Assembly: GCF_001636405.1 (NCBI RefSeq)
Contig: NZ_KV440950.1
Span: forward strand, 2,317,712-2,381,711
Length of the DNA stretch: 64,000 nt
Source of the DNA: Peribacillus frigoritolerans
GTDB taxonomy: Bacteria > Bacillota > Bacilli > Bacillales > DSM-1321
Reading direction: 5' to 3'
A program made the position numbers and the translations under genes. The notes under the pieces are model-generated. The model was not told where the DNA came from and made no database searches. It worked only from the letters and a program-made list of their open reading frames with translations. Below are positions 1-8,520 of the stretch, one piece after another. Numbering within the stretch: position 1 is the first letter of the stretch; every line of letters starts with the position of its first letter.

Positions 1-1031
1 ACAGCAAGACTGATGGAATCATACCTATCAGTGAGCTTTCAAGCCTGCATGTCGAAAAGGCGTCAGATGCCGTTTCGGAAGGTGATGCATTGGAGCTGGA
101 AGTCATTAAAGTCGAAGAAGAAGCTCTCATTCTATCAAAACGTAAAATTGACGCTCTTAAGGCATGGGATGACCTGGAATTGAAATTTGAAAATGGAGAC
201 GTATTTGAGGCTGAAGTTAAAGATGTCGTCAAAGGCGGGCTTGTCGTAGATCTAGGCGTACGTGGTTTTGTTCCAGCTTCTCTAGTAGAAGACTATTTCG
301 TTGAAGACTTTTCTGATTACAAAAACAAAACTTTAACATTCAAGATCGTTGAACTTGAGAAAGACAAAAATCGCTTAATCCTCTCACATCGGGCAGTGGT
401 CCAGGACCAAAAGGAAAAGCAAAAAGCAAACGTCTTGGATAAGATTGAAAGCGGGCAAGTGCTTGAGGGTGTGGTCCAAAGGATTACCGATTTTGGTGCG
501 TTCGTGGATATTGGTGGCGTAGACGGCCTTGTCCACATTTCCCAGCTTTCCCATCAGCATGTCGACAAGGCATCCGATGTCGTGTCTGAAGGGGATAAGG
601 TGCAGGTGAAAGTGCTATCCATCGATCGTGATAATGAAAGGATTTCACTTTCCATCAAGGATACCCTTCCTGGACCTTGGGCAGGAATAGCAGAAAAAGC
701 TGCCAAAGGCTCTACACTGGAAGGTATCGTCAAACGCCTTGTTTCTTTTGGTGCATTCGTGGAAATTTTTCCAGGCGTAGAAGGGCTTGTCCATATATCA
801 CAAATTTCACACAAGCATATTGCCACACCGCAAGAAGTACTTAAAGAAGGCCAGTCTGTCGAAGTGAAAGTGCTGGAAGTCAATGAAACGGATCAGCGTT
901 TATCATTGAGCATCAAGGAACTAGAAGAACCCCAATCCAATTACAACACATCAGATTATGAGATGCCTGAAGAATCGAAGGGTTTTCAGTTAGGTGAAAT
1001 GATCGGTGATCAATTGAAAAAACTAAAATAA
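1..1031 (+). CDS. ypfD: S1 domain RNA-binding protein YpfD (30S ribosomal protein S1 homologue), 5' end cut by window
   Basis: An open frame runs from the window edge (first full codon at base 3) to TAA at 1029-1031, so the true start lies outside. The visible part shows the end of one S1 domain (DGIIPISEL near the edge) and three further S1 repeats, two of them carrying the typical [16 protein letters not shown] and GLVHISQ signatures. That agrees with the four-S1-domain layout of B. subtilis YpfD, about 380 residues. S1 domains are OB folds that bind single-stranded RNA; in Firmicutes this protein is a shorter relative of enterobacterial ribosomal protein S1 and its exact role is not settled. 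The C-terminus is short and charged. It lies just upstream of fni, as in B. subtilis. Confidence 0.93.
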   Translation, partial: SKTDGIIPISELSSLHVEKASDAVSEGDALELEVIKVEEEALILSKRKIDALKAWDDLELKFENGDVFEAEVKDVVKGGLVVDLGVRGFVPASLVEDYFVEDFSDYKNKTLTFKIVELEKDKNRLILSHRAVVQDQKEKQKANVLDKIESGQVLEGVVQRITDFGAFVDIGGVDGLVHISQLSHQHVDKASDVVSEGDKVQVKVLSIDRDNERISLSIKDTLPGPWAGIAEKAAKGSTLEGIVKRLVSFGAFVEIFPGVEGLVHISQISHKHIATPQEVLKEGQSVEVKVLEVNETDQRLSLSIKELEEPQSNYNTSDYEMPEESKGFQLGEMIGDQLKKLK

Positions 1032-1038
1032 GATAATA

Positions 1039-2097
1039 ATGGTGATGGCCTTGGAGAGAAAACAACGAAAATTAGATCATATAGAATTTGCGCTTAAGAC
1101 AGGACAGCAGCATCAAACCGGACTAGAAGATATTTCGTTTATTCACCAAAGCTTACCAGGTATTTCCTTGAATAATGTAAACCTCACAGCAGAAGTTGGC
1201 GAACTTGAATTAAGTTCGCCAATTTTTATAAATGCCATGACCGGAGGCGGAGGCCCTGAAACGGAAAAATTGAATGGTGACCTAGCCATTGCTGCAAGGG
1301 AAACGGGAATCGCCATGGCGGTAGGATCGCAAATGGCAGCCATCAAGGATCCTAGCCAGCAAGCTTCTTTCAAAGTTGTAAGGAAGGAAAATCCTGATGG
1401 TGTGTTGATTGGTAATCTCGGTGGTGAAGCAACAGTCGAACAGGCTAAGCGGGCAAGCGAAATGATCGGGGCCGATGCCCTTCAAATACATATTAACGTC
1501 ATCCAAGAATTGACGATGCCTGAAGGGGACAGGGATTTTGCGGGTACCCTTTCGAGAATAGAAAAAATCAATAAAACGATCGGAATTCCTGTCATCGTAA
1601 AAGAAGTTGGATTTGGGATGAGTATGGAAACGGTGCGGCAATTACATTCCGTAGGTGTTTCAATCATTGATGTAGGCGGGTTTGGCGGAACGAATTTTGC
1701 TAAAATCGAGAATGAAAGACGAGCAAAAATACTCGGATATTTTAATGAATGGGGCATACCGACAGCCGCTTCGATTGTCGAAGCAGTGAATGTTTCACCG
1801 CAGCTTTCAGTCATTGGGTCGGGTGGCATTCAAAGCCCTTTGGAAATTACAAAAAGCCTGGCGCTAGGAGCGAAAGGTGTCGGATTGGCTGGACATTTCC
1901 TCAAGCTCTATAAAGAGTCGGGCTTGGAGCATTTAATTAAAGAAATACATTACATACATGAAGATTTAAAGGTCATCATGACAGCACTCGGATGCGGTAA
2001 TATCTCAGAGCTAAGAAAATCGAAATTAGTCATCAAAGGAAATACCTATCATTGGTTATCTCAAAGAGGCATTGATTGTTCCGCGTATGCTAAATGA
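1039..2097 (+). CDS. fni: Type 2 isopentenyl-diphosphate delta-isomerase
   Basis: 352 residues, matching the FMN- and NADPH-dependent IDI-2 family. It interconverts isopentenyl and dimethylallyl diphosphate to supply prenyl chains in the cytosol; hepS/hepT further right use such precursors. Visible family signatures are an N-terminal RKxxHI-type segment, FINAMTGGG near residue 55, AVGSQMAA near 94, QIHINVIQE near 150, [11 protein letters not shown] near 188, GGFGGTNF near 215 and GSGGIQ near 260, all in the flavin/substrate TIM barrel. ATG 1039 was chosen; an in-frame ATG at 1045 is an alternative, and neither has a strong ribosome binding site. It begins 7 bases after ypfD and could share its transcript. 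A strong terminator follows. Confidence 0.95.
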   Translation: MVMALERKQRKLDHIEFALKTGQQHQTGLEDISFIHQSLPGISLNNVNLTAEVGELELSSPIFINAMTGGGGPETEKLNGDLAIAARETGIAMAVGSQMAAIKDPSQQASFKVVRKENPDGVLIGNLGGEATVEQAKRASEMIGADALQIHINVIQELTMPEGDRDFAGTLSRIEKINKTIGIPVIVKEVGFGMSMETVRQLHSVGVSIIDVGGFGGTNFAKIENERRAKILGYFNEWGIPTAASIVEAVNVSPQLSVIGSGGIQSPLEITKSLALGAKGVGLAGHFLKLYKESGLEHLIKEIHYIHEDLKVIMTALGCGNISELRKSKLVIKGNTYHWLSQRGIDCSAYAK

Positions 2098-2105
2098 ATG
2101 ACCAC

Positions 2106-2149
2106 AAAAAGGAAGCATCTCATTGAAACGATTGAGATGCTTCCTTTTT
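2106..2149 (+). terminator. Rho-independent terminator after fni
   Basis: A perfect 17-bp stem (2106-2122 with 2133-2149) and a 10-base loop end in a T run. The A run on the opposite side lets it work in both directions, so it also serves ypzI, which converges from the right. Confidence 0.9.
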
Positions 2150-2163
2150 GTTCATGGATAGAC

Positions 2164-2295
2164 TTAACTATTCCTTTTTCGTGCCTCTTCTGGGCTTTCC
2201 ATTCTTGTTGCCCCTTTATGACCCAGTGATTGGTCCCTGTCGGACTCCACCCGTTTACTTTCTCTTAATTTCTTCTCTTGTCGATCTTTTCCCAT
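2164..2295 (-). CDS. ypzI: YpzI family small protein
   Basis: A 43-residue minus-strand frame begins MGKDRQEKKLRESKRVESDR and is followed by a short, highly charged segment ending RKRNS. An excellent ribosome binding site (AAAGGAGGTG) sits 5 bases before the ATG. The N-terminal sequence and the location beside fni and yphA match the small YpzI protein of Bacillus. No membrane segment or catalytic motif is present; function is unknown. It was too short for a routine length cutoff but is well supported by its start signal and family-like sequence. Confidence 0.85.
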   Translation of the reverse strand: MGKDRQEKKLRESKRVESDRDQSLGHKGATRMESPEEARKRNS

Positions 2296-2407
2296 GTTCA
2301 CACCTCCTTTTTTAATGAATGGGGTAACGTTTCCTCATTAAATGCCGTGCTTAACGTTTATACTTTGAATAAACAACCCATAATGTTCCTAAAAGGGGGG
2401 ACGCTGC

Positions 2408-3028
2408 ATGGATGGAATTATATTTTATTGGATTTCATGGATAGTTTGGGTCATTGTCATGTATTTTATTCCGAAAACGGTTCCCTTTCGTTTTGATTTT
2501 CTTTTTCATCTATTAGCCGTAATGGTATTAGCGGGCTTTAAACTGGAGGCTCCGTTGGTTTCCGTGCATTTGAGCGGACCGTATCTTTTCTTTATTCTGT
2601 GTGTGTATATTAGGAAGAAAACAATCATCAAGATGATGGAACTGATCAGCGGAAGTCTTATTATCACTCTCGCTTATGCGAGTTTTCAACTTTTTTCTTT
2701 ACTTGATCCGATATGGCTCATAATGAAACCCTCTTATCTTTTGTGTATTTTCCTGAATTATCTTATATTATTACTTTTTAAAAATTGGAAACATCGATTG
2801 TTCGTCCTTTTAATTGGGATGCTGCTGGGAGATATCATATATTCCGGATTACTTGCTTACCACTCTTTACCTTATGTGGCCCTTGCTTACGCATGGCATG
2901 ATAATGCCGTGCTGGTATTGGGAGCAAACATACTGTGGAGAATGTTGGAACTGGTTGGCCAATACATTTATACAATTTCCCATTCGAGATTTTTATCAAA
3001 ACAAGGAAAAGAGAATTTTAATCAATGA
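2408..3028 (+). CDS. yphA: YphA family membrane protein
   Basis: 206 residues, starting at ATG after an AAAAGGGGGG binding site. It is almost entirely hydrophobic with about six to seven membrane segments (first at residues 4-22) and short basic loops. Position between fni/ypzI and der, length and opening sequence fit B. subtilis YphA, a membrane protein of unknown function. No transporter or enzyme motif was found. It appears monocistronic. Confidence 0.75.
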   Translation: MDGIIFYWISWIVWVIVMYFIPKTVPFRFDFLFHLLAVMVLAGFKLEAPLVSVHLSGPYLFFILCVYIRKKTIIKMMELISGSLIITLAYASFQLFSLLDPIWLIMKPSYLLCIFLNYLILLLFKNWKHRLFVLLIGMLLGDIIYSGLLAYHSLPYVALAYAWHDNAVLVLGANILWRMLELVGQYIYTISHSRFLSKQGKENFNQ

Positions 3029-3525
3029 GTATGGAGAAAATTAATATGGGGTATTAGCTGTTTTATCAAAAGGCAGAAATATAAATGGAACCAATTGGAA
3101 TTGGAAGGCTTTTATTCATACAATCATTGTTGATTGGCGAGAAATTTGTTACTATAGGATAGTTAGAGGTCTGTAGATAAATCGTAAAATGCTCTAAACA
3201 ATTAAAAAGGAAGCCGTATGCCGAAGCTTTCTTCATTTTTTTGGGCTGTTTAGAATCAAGTTTTAGCATGCAGAGGGTTCAGCTTCATGTCACCTAAGGA
3301 ACCGGGGCGTCAAGTGGACAAACCGCCCGTGAATACCTGATGAGTTTAACTGAACATCAGTTGGGATTATCCTTACTGATGAAAGATTCCTTTAAATGAT
3401 GATGAATACAACCTTTTCCTTTAAAAGGGAATTATGAAAATCAATAATGCAAAGCAACCGTAATAAATGCATTCATGAATTTCGTGACTTTGACAGAGAT
3501 ATAGTAGCAGAAAGGGTGAATAGCA
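3029..3525. other. Intergenic region without a gene (yphA-der)
   Basis: About 500 bases with stop codons in all frames and no convincing small gene. It contains nested small inverted repeats at 3337-3362 (CTGATG/CATCAG enclosing AACTG/CAGTT), and a third ACTGATG copy follows about 15 bases later. I see no T-rich tail that would make this a terminator. The promoter of der must lie near the right end, and an AAAGGGTGA binding site precedes der. Confidence 0.5.
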
Positions 3526-4836
3526 ATGCCAAAACCGGTAATTGCGATAGTCGGTCGTCCGAACGTGGGAAAATCGACAATCTTTAATAGAATAGTTGGG
3601 GAACGGGTTTCGATTGTTGAAGACGTTCCAGGAGTGACCCGGGACAGGATTTATAGTTCGGGTGAATGGTTGACACATGATTTCAACATTATTGATACAG
3701 GTGGAATTGATATCGGTGACGAGCCGTTCCTAGAACAAATTCGCCAGCAGGCTGAAATTGCCATTGACGAAGCTGATGTGATAATTTTTATGACGAATGG
3801 TCGTGAAGGTGTAACGGCTGCTGATGAAGAGGTCGCAAAGATACTCTATAAATCAAGAAAGCCGGTTGTCCTTGCAGTAAATAAAGTCGATAATCCAGAA
3901 ATGAAAGATCAAATTTATGATTTCTATGCGTTAGGTTTTGGCGATCCATTCCCGATCTCCGGGTCTCATGGACTTGGTCTTGGTGACCTTCTGGATGAAG
4001 CGGCTAAACATTTCCCTAAATTTGACGGCCCGGATTATGCTGATGATGTCATTAAATTCAGTTTGATTGGAAGACCGAACGTAGGTAAATCTTCTCTGGT
4101 CAATGCATTGTTAGGTGAAGAACGCGTCATTGTCAGTGATATTGAAGGTACGACTCGTGACGCGATTGACTCTCCATATAAGTATAATGGCAAAGAGTAT
4201 GTCATTATTGATACAGCAGGGATGCGGAAAAAAGGCAAGGTGTATGAAAGTACGGAAAAATATAGCGTACTTCGTGCATTAAGGGCAATTGAACGTTCAG
4301 ACGTTGTTCTTGTAGTCCTGAACGCTGAAGAAGGAATTCGTGAGCAGGATAAGAAAATTGCGGGATATGCCCATGAAGCGGGTAGGGCGGTCATCATCGT
4401 CGTCAATAAGTGGGATGCCATCGAGAAAGATGAAAAAACGATGAAGGATTTTGAGGAAAAGATCCGTGCTCATTTCCTGTTCTTGGATTATGCGCCAATC
4501 ATTTATCTTTCTGCCTTAACGAAAAAACGGACACATACCTTAATACCGGTCATTGATCAGGCTAGTGAGAATCATGCTATCCGGGTTCAGACAAATGTAT
4601 TGAATGAAGTGGTAATGGATGCCGTGGCAATGAATCCGACACCGACTCATAATGGCAACCGTTTGAAAATTTACTATACGACACAGGTAGCCATCAAGCC
4701 GCCAACTTTCGTCGTATTCGTTAACGATCCTGAGTTATTGCATTTCTCATATGAGAGATTTTTAGAAAATCGAATTAGGGATGCCTTTGGTTTTGAAGGA
4801 ACACCAATACGAATTTTTGGACGCCAGAGAAAATAG
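3526..4836 (+). CDS. der: Ribosome biogenesis GTPase Der (EngA)
   Basis: 436 residues with the tandem GTPase arrangement unique to Der: P-loops GRPNVGKS at residues 10-17 and 182-189, each followed by a DTxG switch and an NKxD base-recognition motif (NKVD, NKWD), then the C-terminal KH-like domain. Der binds the 50S subunit and is needed for its late assembly; the gene is essential in B. subtilis. The start has an AAAGGGTGA site 6 bases upstream. It precedes gpsA by 16 bases, so the two are probably cotranscribed, as in B. subtilis. Confidence 0.97.
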   Translation: MPKPVIAIVGRPNVGKSTIFNRIVGERVSIVEDVPGVTRDRIYSSGEWLTHDFNIIDTGGIDIGDEPFLEQIRQQAEIAIDEADVIIFMTNGREGVTAADEEVAKILYKSRKPVVLAVNKVDNPEMKDQIYDFYALGFGDPFPISGSHGLGLGDLLDEAAKHFPKFDGPDYADDVIKFSLIGRPNVGKSSLVNALLGEERVIVSDIEGTTRDAIDSPYKYNGKEYVIIDTAGMRKKGKVYESTEKYSVLRALRAIERSDVVLVVLNAEEGIREQDKKIAGYAHEAGRAVIIVVNKWDAIEKDEKTMKDFEEKIRAHFLFLDYAPIIYLSALTKKRTHTLIPVIDQASENHAIRVQTNVLNEVVMDAVAMNPTPTHNGNRLKIYYTTQVAIKPPTFVVFVNDPELLHFSYERFLENRIRDAFGFEGTPIRIFGRQRK

Positions 4837-4852
4837 TAAAGGTGGTTATACC

Positions 4853-5905
4853 GTGGTAAAAGAAAAAGAAAGTATCGCAGTGATTGGAGCTGGGAGCTGG
4901 GGGACTGCTTTAGCGCTTGTAATCGCTGATAACCAGCATGAAGTGAGATTATGGGGACATAACCAGAAACAAATCGATGAAATCAATCAAAATCATACGA
5001 ATGAAAAATACTTGCCTGGGATTGAATTGCCTTTGGGGATTAAAGGTTATTCTTCCATTAAGGAAGCATTGGCCGGGATTGAAATAATAATCTTGGCTGT
5101 TCCGACAAAAGCCTATCGGGAAGTGCTTGGCCAGATTGAAGAGGCTCATGATAAACCGTTGACAATCGTTCATGTGAGTAAGGGAATTGAACCTGATTCC
5201 CTGCTTCGTATATCGGAAATGATTGAAGAAGTCTCTTCGTCAGAATGGCTTAAGGATATAGTGGTTCTTTCAGGACCGAGCCATGCGGAAGAAGTCAGTT
5301 TACGTCACCCGACAACAGTTGCCGTTTCTTCAAAGAATATGAAAGCTGCCGAAAGGGTTCAGGACATCTTTATCAATAATAATTTCCGTGTATATACGAA
5401 TCCGGACTTGATTGGTGTTGAAATCGGAGGGGCTTTAAAGAACATCATCGCTTTGGCTGCCGGCATCACGGATGGTTTAGGCTATGGGGATAATGCCAAG
5501 GCTGCATTAATGACTCGAGGGTTGGCTGAAATATCCCGTCTAGGGGTGGCCATGGGGGCTAACCCACTAACGTTTTCAGGTTTAGCTGGGATTGGCGACT
5601 TGATCGTCACTTGTACAAGCGTTCATTCCCGTAATTGGAGAGCTGGGAATATGCTTGGTAAAGGGCAAAAGCTTGAAGAAGTTTTGGAAAACATGGGGAT
5701 GGTCGTTGAAGGCGTCAGAACCACTAAAGCCGCCTATCAACTAGCCCAAAAGTACGAAGTGAATATGCCGATCACCGAAGCCTTGTACGATGTTTTATTC
5801 AATGGGGAAGAAGTGAAAAAGGCAGTTGACCTTTTGATGAATCGTTCAAAAACGAATGAGATGGAAGAACTTTTTAACATATTGGATAGCAGGCAGCAGG
5901 ATTAA
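4853..5905 (+). CDS. gpsA: Glycerol-3-phosphate dehydrogenase [NAD(P)+]
   Basis: 350 residues. It reduces dihydroxyacetone phosphate to sn-glycerol 3-phosphate, the first committed step of phospholipid synthesis. The N-terminus has the Rossmann dinucleotide motif GAGSWG; the lysine-containing segment [10 protein letters not shown] and the GLAGIGDL region are typical of the catalytic C-terminal domain. Start GTG 4853 was chosen because AAAGGTGGT lies 6 bases before it; an upstream frame extension overlaps der and lacks a binding site. Confidence 0.96.
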   Translation: MVKEKESIAVIGAGSWGTALALVIADNQHEVRLWGHNQKQIDEINQNHTNEKYLPGIELPLGIKGYSSIKEALAGIEIIILAVPTKAYREVLGQIEEAHDKPLTIVHVSKGIEPDSLLRISEMIEEVSSSEWLKDIVVLSGPSHAEEVSLRHPTTVAVSSKNMKAAERVQDIFINNNFRVYTNPDLIGVEIGGALKNIIALAAGITDGLGYGDNAKAALMTRGLAEISRLGVAMGANPLTFSGLAGIGDLIVTCTSVHSRNWRAGNMLGKGQKLEEVLENMGMVVEGVRTTKAAYQLAQKYEVNMPITEALYDVLFNGEEVKKAVDLLMNRSKTNEMEELFNILDSRQQD

Positions 5906-6040
5906 TCTCCAATCTGTTGATTTTCATAAAAGAATTTCATTAAATTAGGCATTTGATGATGCGCCTTGCCGTGTATCAGCATACAATGCAACGAAAGTAA
6001 ACTAGTAATTTGACCTCGGCACGGGGGATTTAGTCAAATG

Positions 6041-6068
6041 AGCAGAAGATATCTAAATATCTTCTGCT
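6041..6068 (+). terminator. Rho-independent terminator after gpsA
   Basis: A perfect 12-bp stem (6041-6052 with 6057-6068), a CTAA tetraloop and a run of T residues directly after. It separates gpsA from the putrescine module. Confidence 0.9.
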
Positions 6069-6095
6069 TTTTTTTATGGGCAAAAAATCTTCTAT

Positions 6096-6135
6096 TTATG
6101 AATAATTGAATAGATTATTCAGATTTGCATAAATC
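6096..6135 (+). promoter_or_regulatory. Putative upstream activator boxes of puuP
   Basis: GATTTGCATAAATC at 6122-6135 has 5-bp inverted arms and contains TTTGCATA (6124-6131), centred exactly 68 bp before the -12 GC of the sigma-54 promoter. The same octamer sits at the same distance before patA. A weaker TTATG element at 6096-6100 lies 28 bp further up; its patA counterpart lies 29 bp up. Binding by the nearby sigma-54 activator is inference. Confidence 0.6.
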
Positions 6136-6181
6136 ATTCTACATATTTCCTTGTTTTTTGTTAAAAATCGACCCTTTTTTT

Positions 6182-6196
6182 TGGTATGAAAATTGC
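6182..6196 (+). promoter_or_regulatory. Sigma-54 (-24/-12) promoter of puuP
   Basis: TGGTATGAAAATTGC fits the TGGCAC-N5-TTGC consensus, with exactly 10 bases between the invariant GG (6183-6184) and GC (6195-6196). It lies 86 bases upstream of the puuP start. No good -35/-10 pair for sigma-A competes here. Confidence 0.8.
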
Positions 6197-6281
6197 GAAG
6201 TGTAATATGACCAACAATTTATAAGGGAGGCCAGAAAAGTTTGTCTTAACTTTTCTCGCATAAAAGGAAGGGGAATGATAC

Positions 6282-7619
6282 ATGCAAACAGGTAATCTGA
6301 AAAGGTCATTAAACTTGTGGCATATCGTATTGCTCGGTGTTGGATATATGACGCCGATGGTTGTTTTTGATACATTCGGGATAGTTTCCGAAAAAACCGG
6401 GGGGCATGTGCCGACCGCTTATATCATTGCTCTTTTGGCAATGTTGTTTACAGCAGCCAGTTATGGAAAAATGGTTAAAATATATCCGCAGGCAGGTTCA
6501 TCCTATACGTACACACAAAAAACGATCAGTCCGCATTTAGGCTTCCTCGTCGGGTGGTCTTCGTTACTTGACTATTTATTTTTACCGATGGTGAACGGCA
6601 TTTTGACAAAAATATACTTAACTGCTCTTTTTCCGGAAGTATACCCGTGGATATGGGTGGTGGCATTTGTCCTTTTAATGACGGTCATTAACTTATTCAA
6701 TGTTAATTTTGCGGCCAACTTTAATAGCTTCCTTGTTTTTTTTCAAATGTTGGTCATCGTCATTTTTGGGGCACTTGTCGTTAAAGGAGTCATGGGTGGA
6801 GAAGGGACTGGAGAGGTCTTGTCGGTTCAGCCATTCATCGGGCCCCATATGGAGATCTCGACGCTCATAACTGGTGCTACAATCCTTTGTTTTTCTTTTT
6901 TGGGGTTTGACGCAGTCACTACTTTATCGGAAGAAACGCCGAATCCATCCAAAACGGTTCCCCGGGCCATCTTTTTGACTGCCCTGATCGGAGGAGTTTT
7001 ATTCGTGACGGCATCATTCTTTACACAGTTATTTTTCCCGGATGTTTCCCGTTTTAGCGATCCTGAAGCAGCTTCTCCGGAAATTGCCCTTTTCGTGGGC
7101 GGGAAGTTATTTCAGGCATTCTTTCTTGCAGGAACCTTATGCGGTACCCTTGCCTCCGGTCTTGCATCTCACGCTAGTGTTTCTAGGTTGCTATATGTCA
7201 TGGGGCGTGACCAAATGATTCCGAAAAAACTATTTGGGTTTATCCACCCCAAATACAACACGCCATTTTTTAATGTCATCTTTGTCGGGTCGATATCACT
7301 GGTTGCCTTATTCCTTGATTTGGTTACGGCCACTTCCCTCATAAACTTTGGGGCATTAATCGCTTTTACCTTCGTGAATATTTGTGTAATCGTCCATTCG
7401 ATAAGAAACAAAAGCTTCAGAACGATTAAAGGATTTCTTTCAACTATTCTGTCCCCGGTTTTAGGCGCGGCTTCGGTCTTCATCCTTTGGCTTAATCTCG
7501 AGATGAGTTCCTTGATTTTAGGAATAGTCTGGGCGGTAATTGGGATTGGTTATCTTCTATATCGGACAAAATGGTTTACGGAATCCCCTCCGCTATTCCA
7601 ATTTGAAAAAGCACAGTGA
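6282..7619 (+). CDS. puuP: Putrescine importer, PuuP-type APC permease
   Basis: 445 residues with about 12 membrane helices. It resembles E. coli PuuP along its whole length, including LSLW-like LNLWHIV near the start, [14 protein letters not shown] at about 25, [12 protein letters not shown] at about 91, [17 protein letters not shown] at about 205, the LFFPDVSRF loop and [19 protein letters not shown] at about 295. PuuP is a proton-driven putrescine importer in the cytoplasmic membrane; other amine or amino-acid substrates are possible, but the patA partner downstream supports putrescine. AAGGAAGGGG precedes the ATG. It is read from a sigma-54 promoter, so its expression should need the activator at 8521. 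Confidence 0.85.
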   Translation: MQTGNLKRSLNLWHIVLLGVGYMTPMVVFDTFGIVSEKTGGHVPTAYIIALLAMLFTAASYGKMVKIYPQAGSSYTYTQKTISPHLGFLVGWSSLLDYLFLPMVNGILTKIYLTALFPEVYPWIWVVAFVLLMTVINLFNVNFAANFNSFLVFFQMLVIVIFGALVVKGVMGGEGTGEVLSVQPFIGPHMEISTLITGATILCFSFLGFDAVTTLSEETPNPSKTVPRAIFLTALIGGVLFVTASFFTQLFFPDVSRFSDPEAASPEIALFVGGKLFQAFFLAGTLCGTLASGLASHASVSRLLYVMGRDQMIPKKLFGFIHPKYNTPFFNVIFVGSISLVALFLDLVTATSLINFGALIAFTFVNICVIVHSIRNKSFRTIKGFLSTILSPVLGAASVFILWLNLEMSSLILGIVWAVIGIGYLLYRTKWFTESPPLFQFEKAQ

Positions 7620-7658
7620 ATGTATTCTACTGTTTCATTACACGAGGGAGGGTGTTAT

Positions 7659-8118
7659 ATGCTGATGAGAAATGAAGAGGTCATTAATGCTATTGCTTGT
7701 TGTCTATTCCGTTCATGGCGTTAGCAACATGTATCCAGCGCTTAGGGCAAGAATATGTCGCTTAGTATGGTGCCCGGGAGCTTTCATGGTAATGCTTTTC
7801 CCGGCGTACGGTTATGTAATGTTGGCAAAGTCATTCCTTCGGCAGGTTCGGTGTAGGTTTATATGCAAAAGTCCATTCATACATATGCCTGTTTTTGCAG
7901 GTTAGTCGACACTGATGGATTAATTATTCATTTCAATTATATTGCTTTTAATATATTTCCTTTTGTACTGACCTTTCCATAAGCATTGAATTTACTGATT
8001 ATTGTGACGGTTTCCGTATTATGGTTGGGAAAATGGGTGCGAATGCAATGCTGTACTAATGTTCGTCGCCTTGCTTTTGATGGTATTTATTTATCTGGGA
8101 AATTATGTAGGGGGATGA
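7659..8118 (+). pseudogene. Decayed APC-family permease remnant (PuuP-like N-terminal part)
   Basis: A good binding site (GAGGGAGGG) and an ATG at 7659 are followed by frames broken several times. Pieces in different frames resemble a PuuP-like permease in the right order: LKRSLMLLLVV near 7670, MVMLFPAYGYVMLAK near 7785, then PSAGSV, a stop, and VYMQKSI near 7835-7880, matching the PxAGSxYTYxQKxI block of the family. A hydrophobic stretch resembling the next helices follows to 8118. Only about the first third of a permease can be traced, with frameshifts and in-frame stops, so I call it a remnant. Assignment rests on my reading by eye. Confidence 0.55.
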
Positions 8119-8520
8119 ATAAGGAATAGTGACGGGGGCAGAAGCATTGGAAGCATATATTTTACCCTTGGTTCCTTATAATGTTGCAAACAGGTATGAA
8201 GCCGTAATGACGGTATGGAGGGAGCTGTCCTATCTGTATAAAAAGCCCTAGCGAGGGACGCCATCCATGAATCATAACAAACAGGAATAAGCAAAATTCA
8301 AACATGATTGGAATGTATAAGATAAGGTGGACGGTCCTTTATAAAATAAGTCTAAGCTGCATATCAGGTTTTTAGGTCAAAAGGGTCCGTTTAAGGACCC
8401 TTTTGTCGTGGGATGAGTAAAGGTAAATGCTGGATATGAGTAATGGTGCCTCTTATTTTTTATCTTGCAATTCGGAATTGTGATAAAATATAGGTTAGGT
8501 TACAAAAGGAGAGTGAAACT
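8119..8520. other. Intergenic region after permease remnant
   Basis: No gene was recognised. The stretch probably includes further eroded remnant sequence and the promoter of the activator gene. It contains a terminator-like hairpin at 8379-8404. An AAAAGGAGAG binding site lies at its right end. Confidence 0.45.
8379..8404 (+). terminator. Terminator-like hairpin before the activator gene
   Basis: A 10-bp perfect stem (8379-8388 with 8395-8404), a 6-base loop and a TTTT-G tail. It probably ends transcripts from puuP and the remnant and isolates the activator gene. Confidence 0.75.

Noticed and set aside
2278-2496. Open frame of 72 codons overlapping the start of yphA
   Set aside because: No binding site, no family resemblance, and it covers the ypzI start and the yphA start region.
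3337-3381. Terminator or riboswitch in the yphA-der gap
   Set aside because: Small nested inverted repeats without a T tract or any riboswitch signature.
7672-7905. 77-codon frame taken as a small intact gene
   Set aside because: It lacks a binding site at its first ATG and fits better as one frame of the decayed permease.
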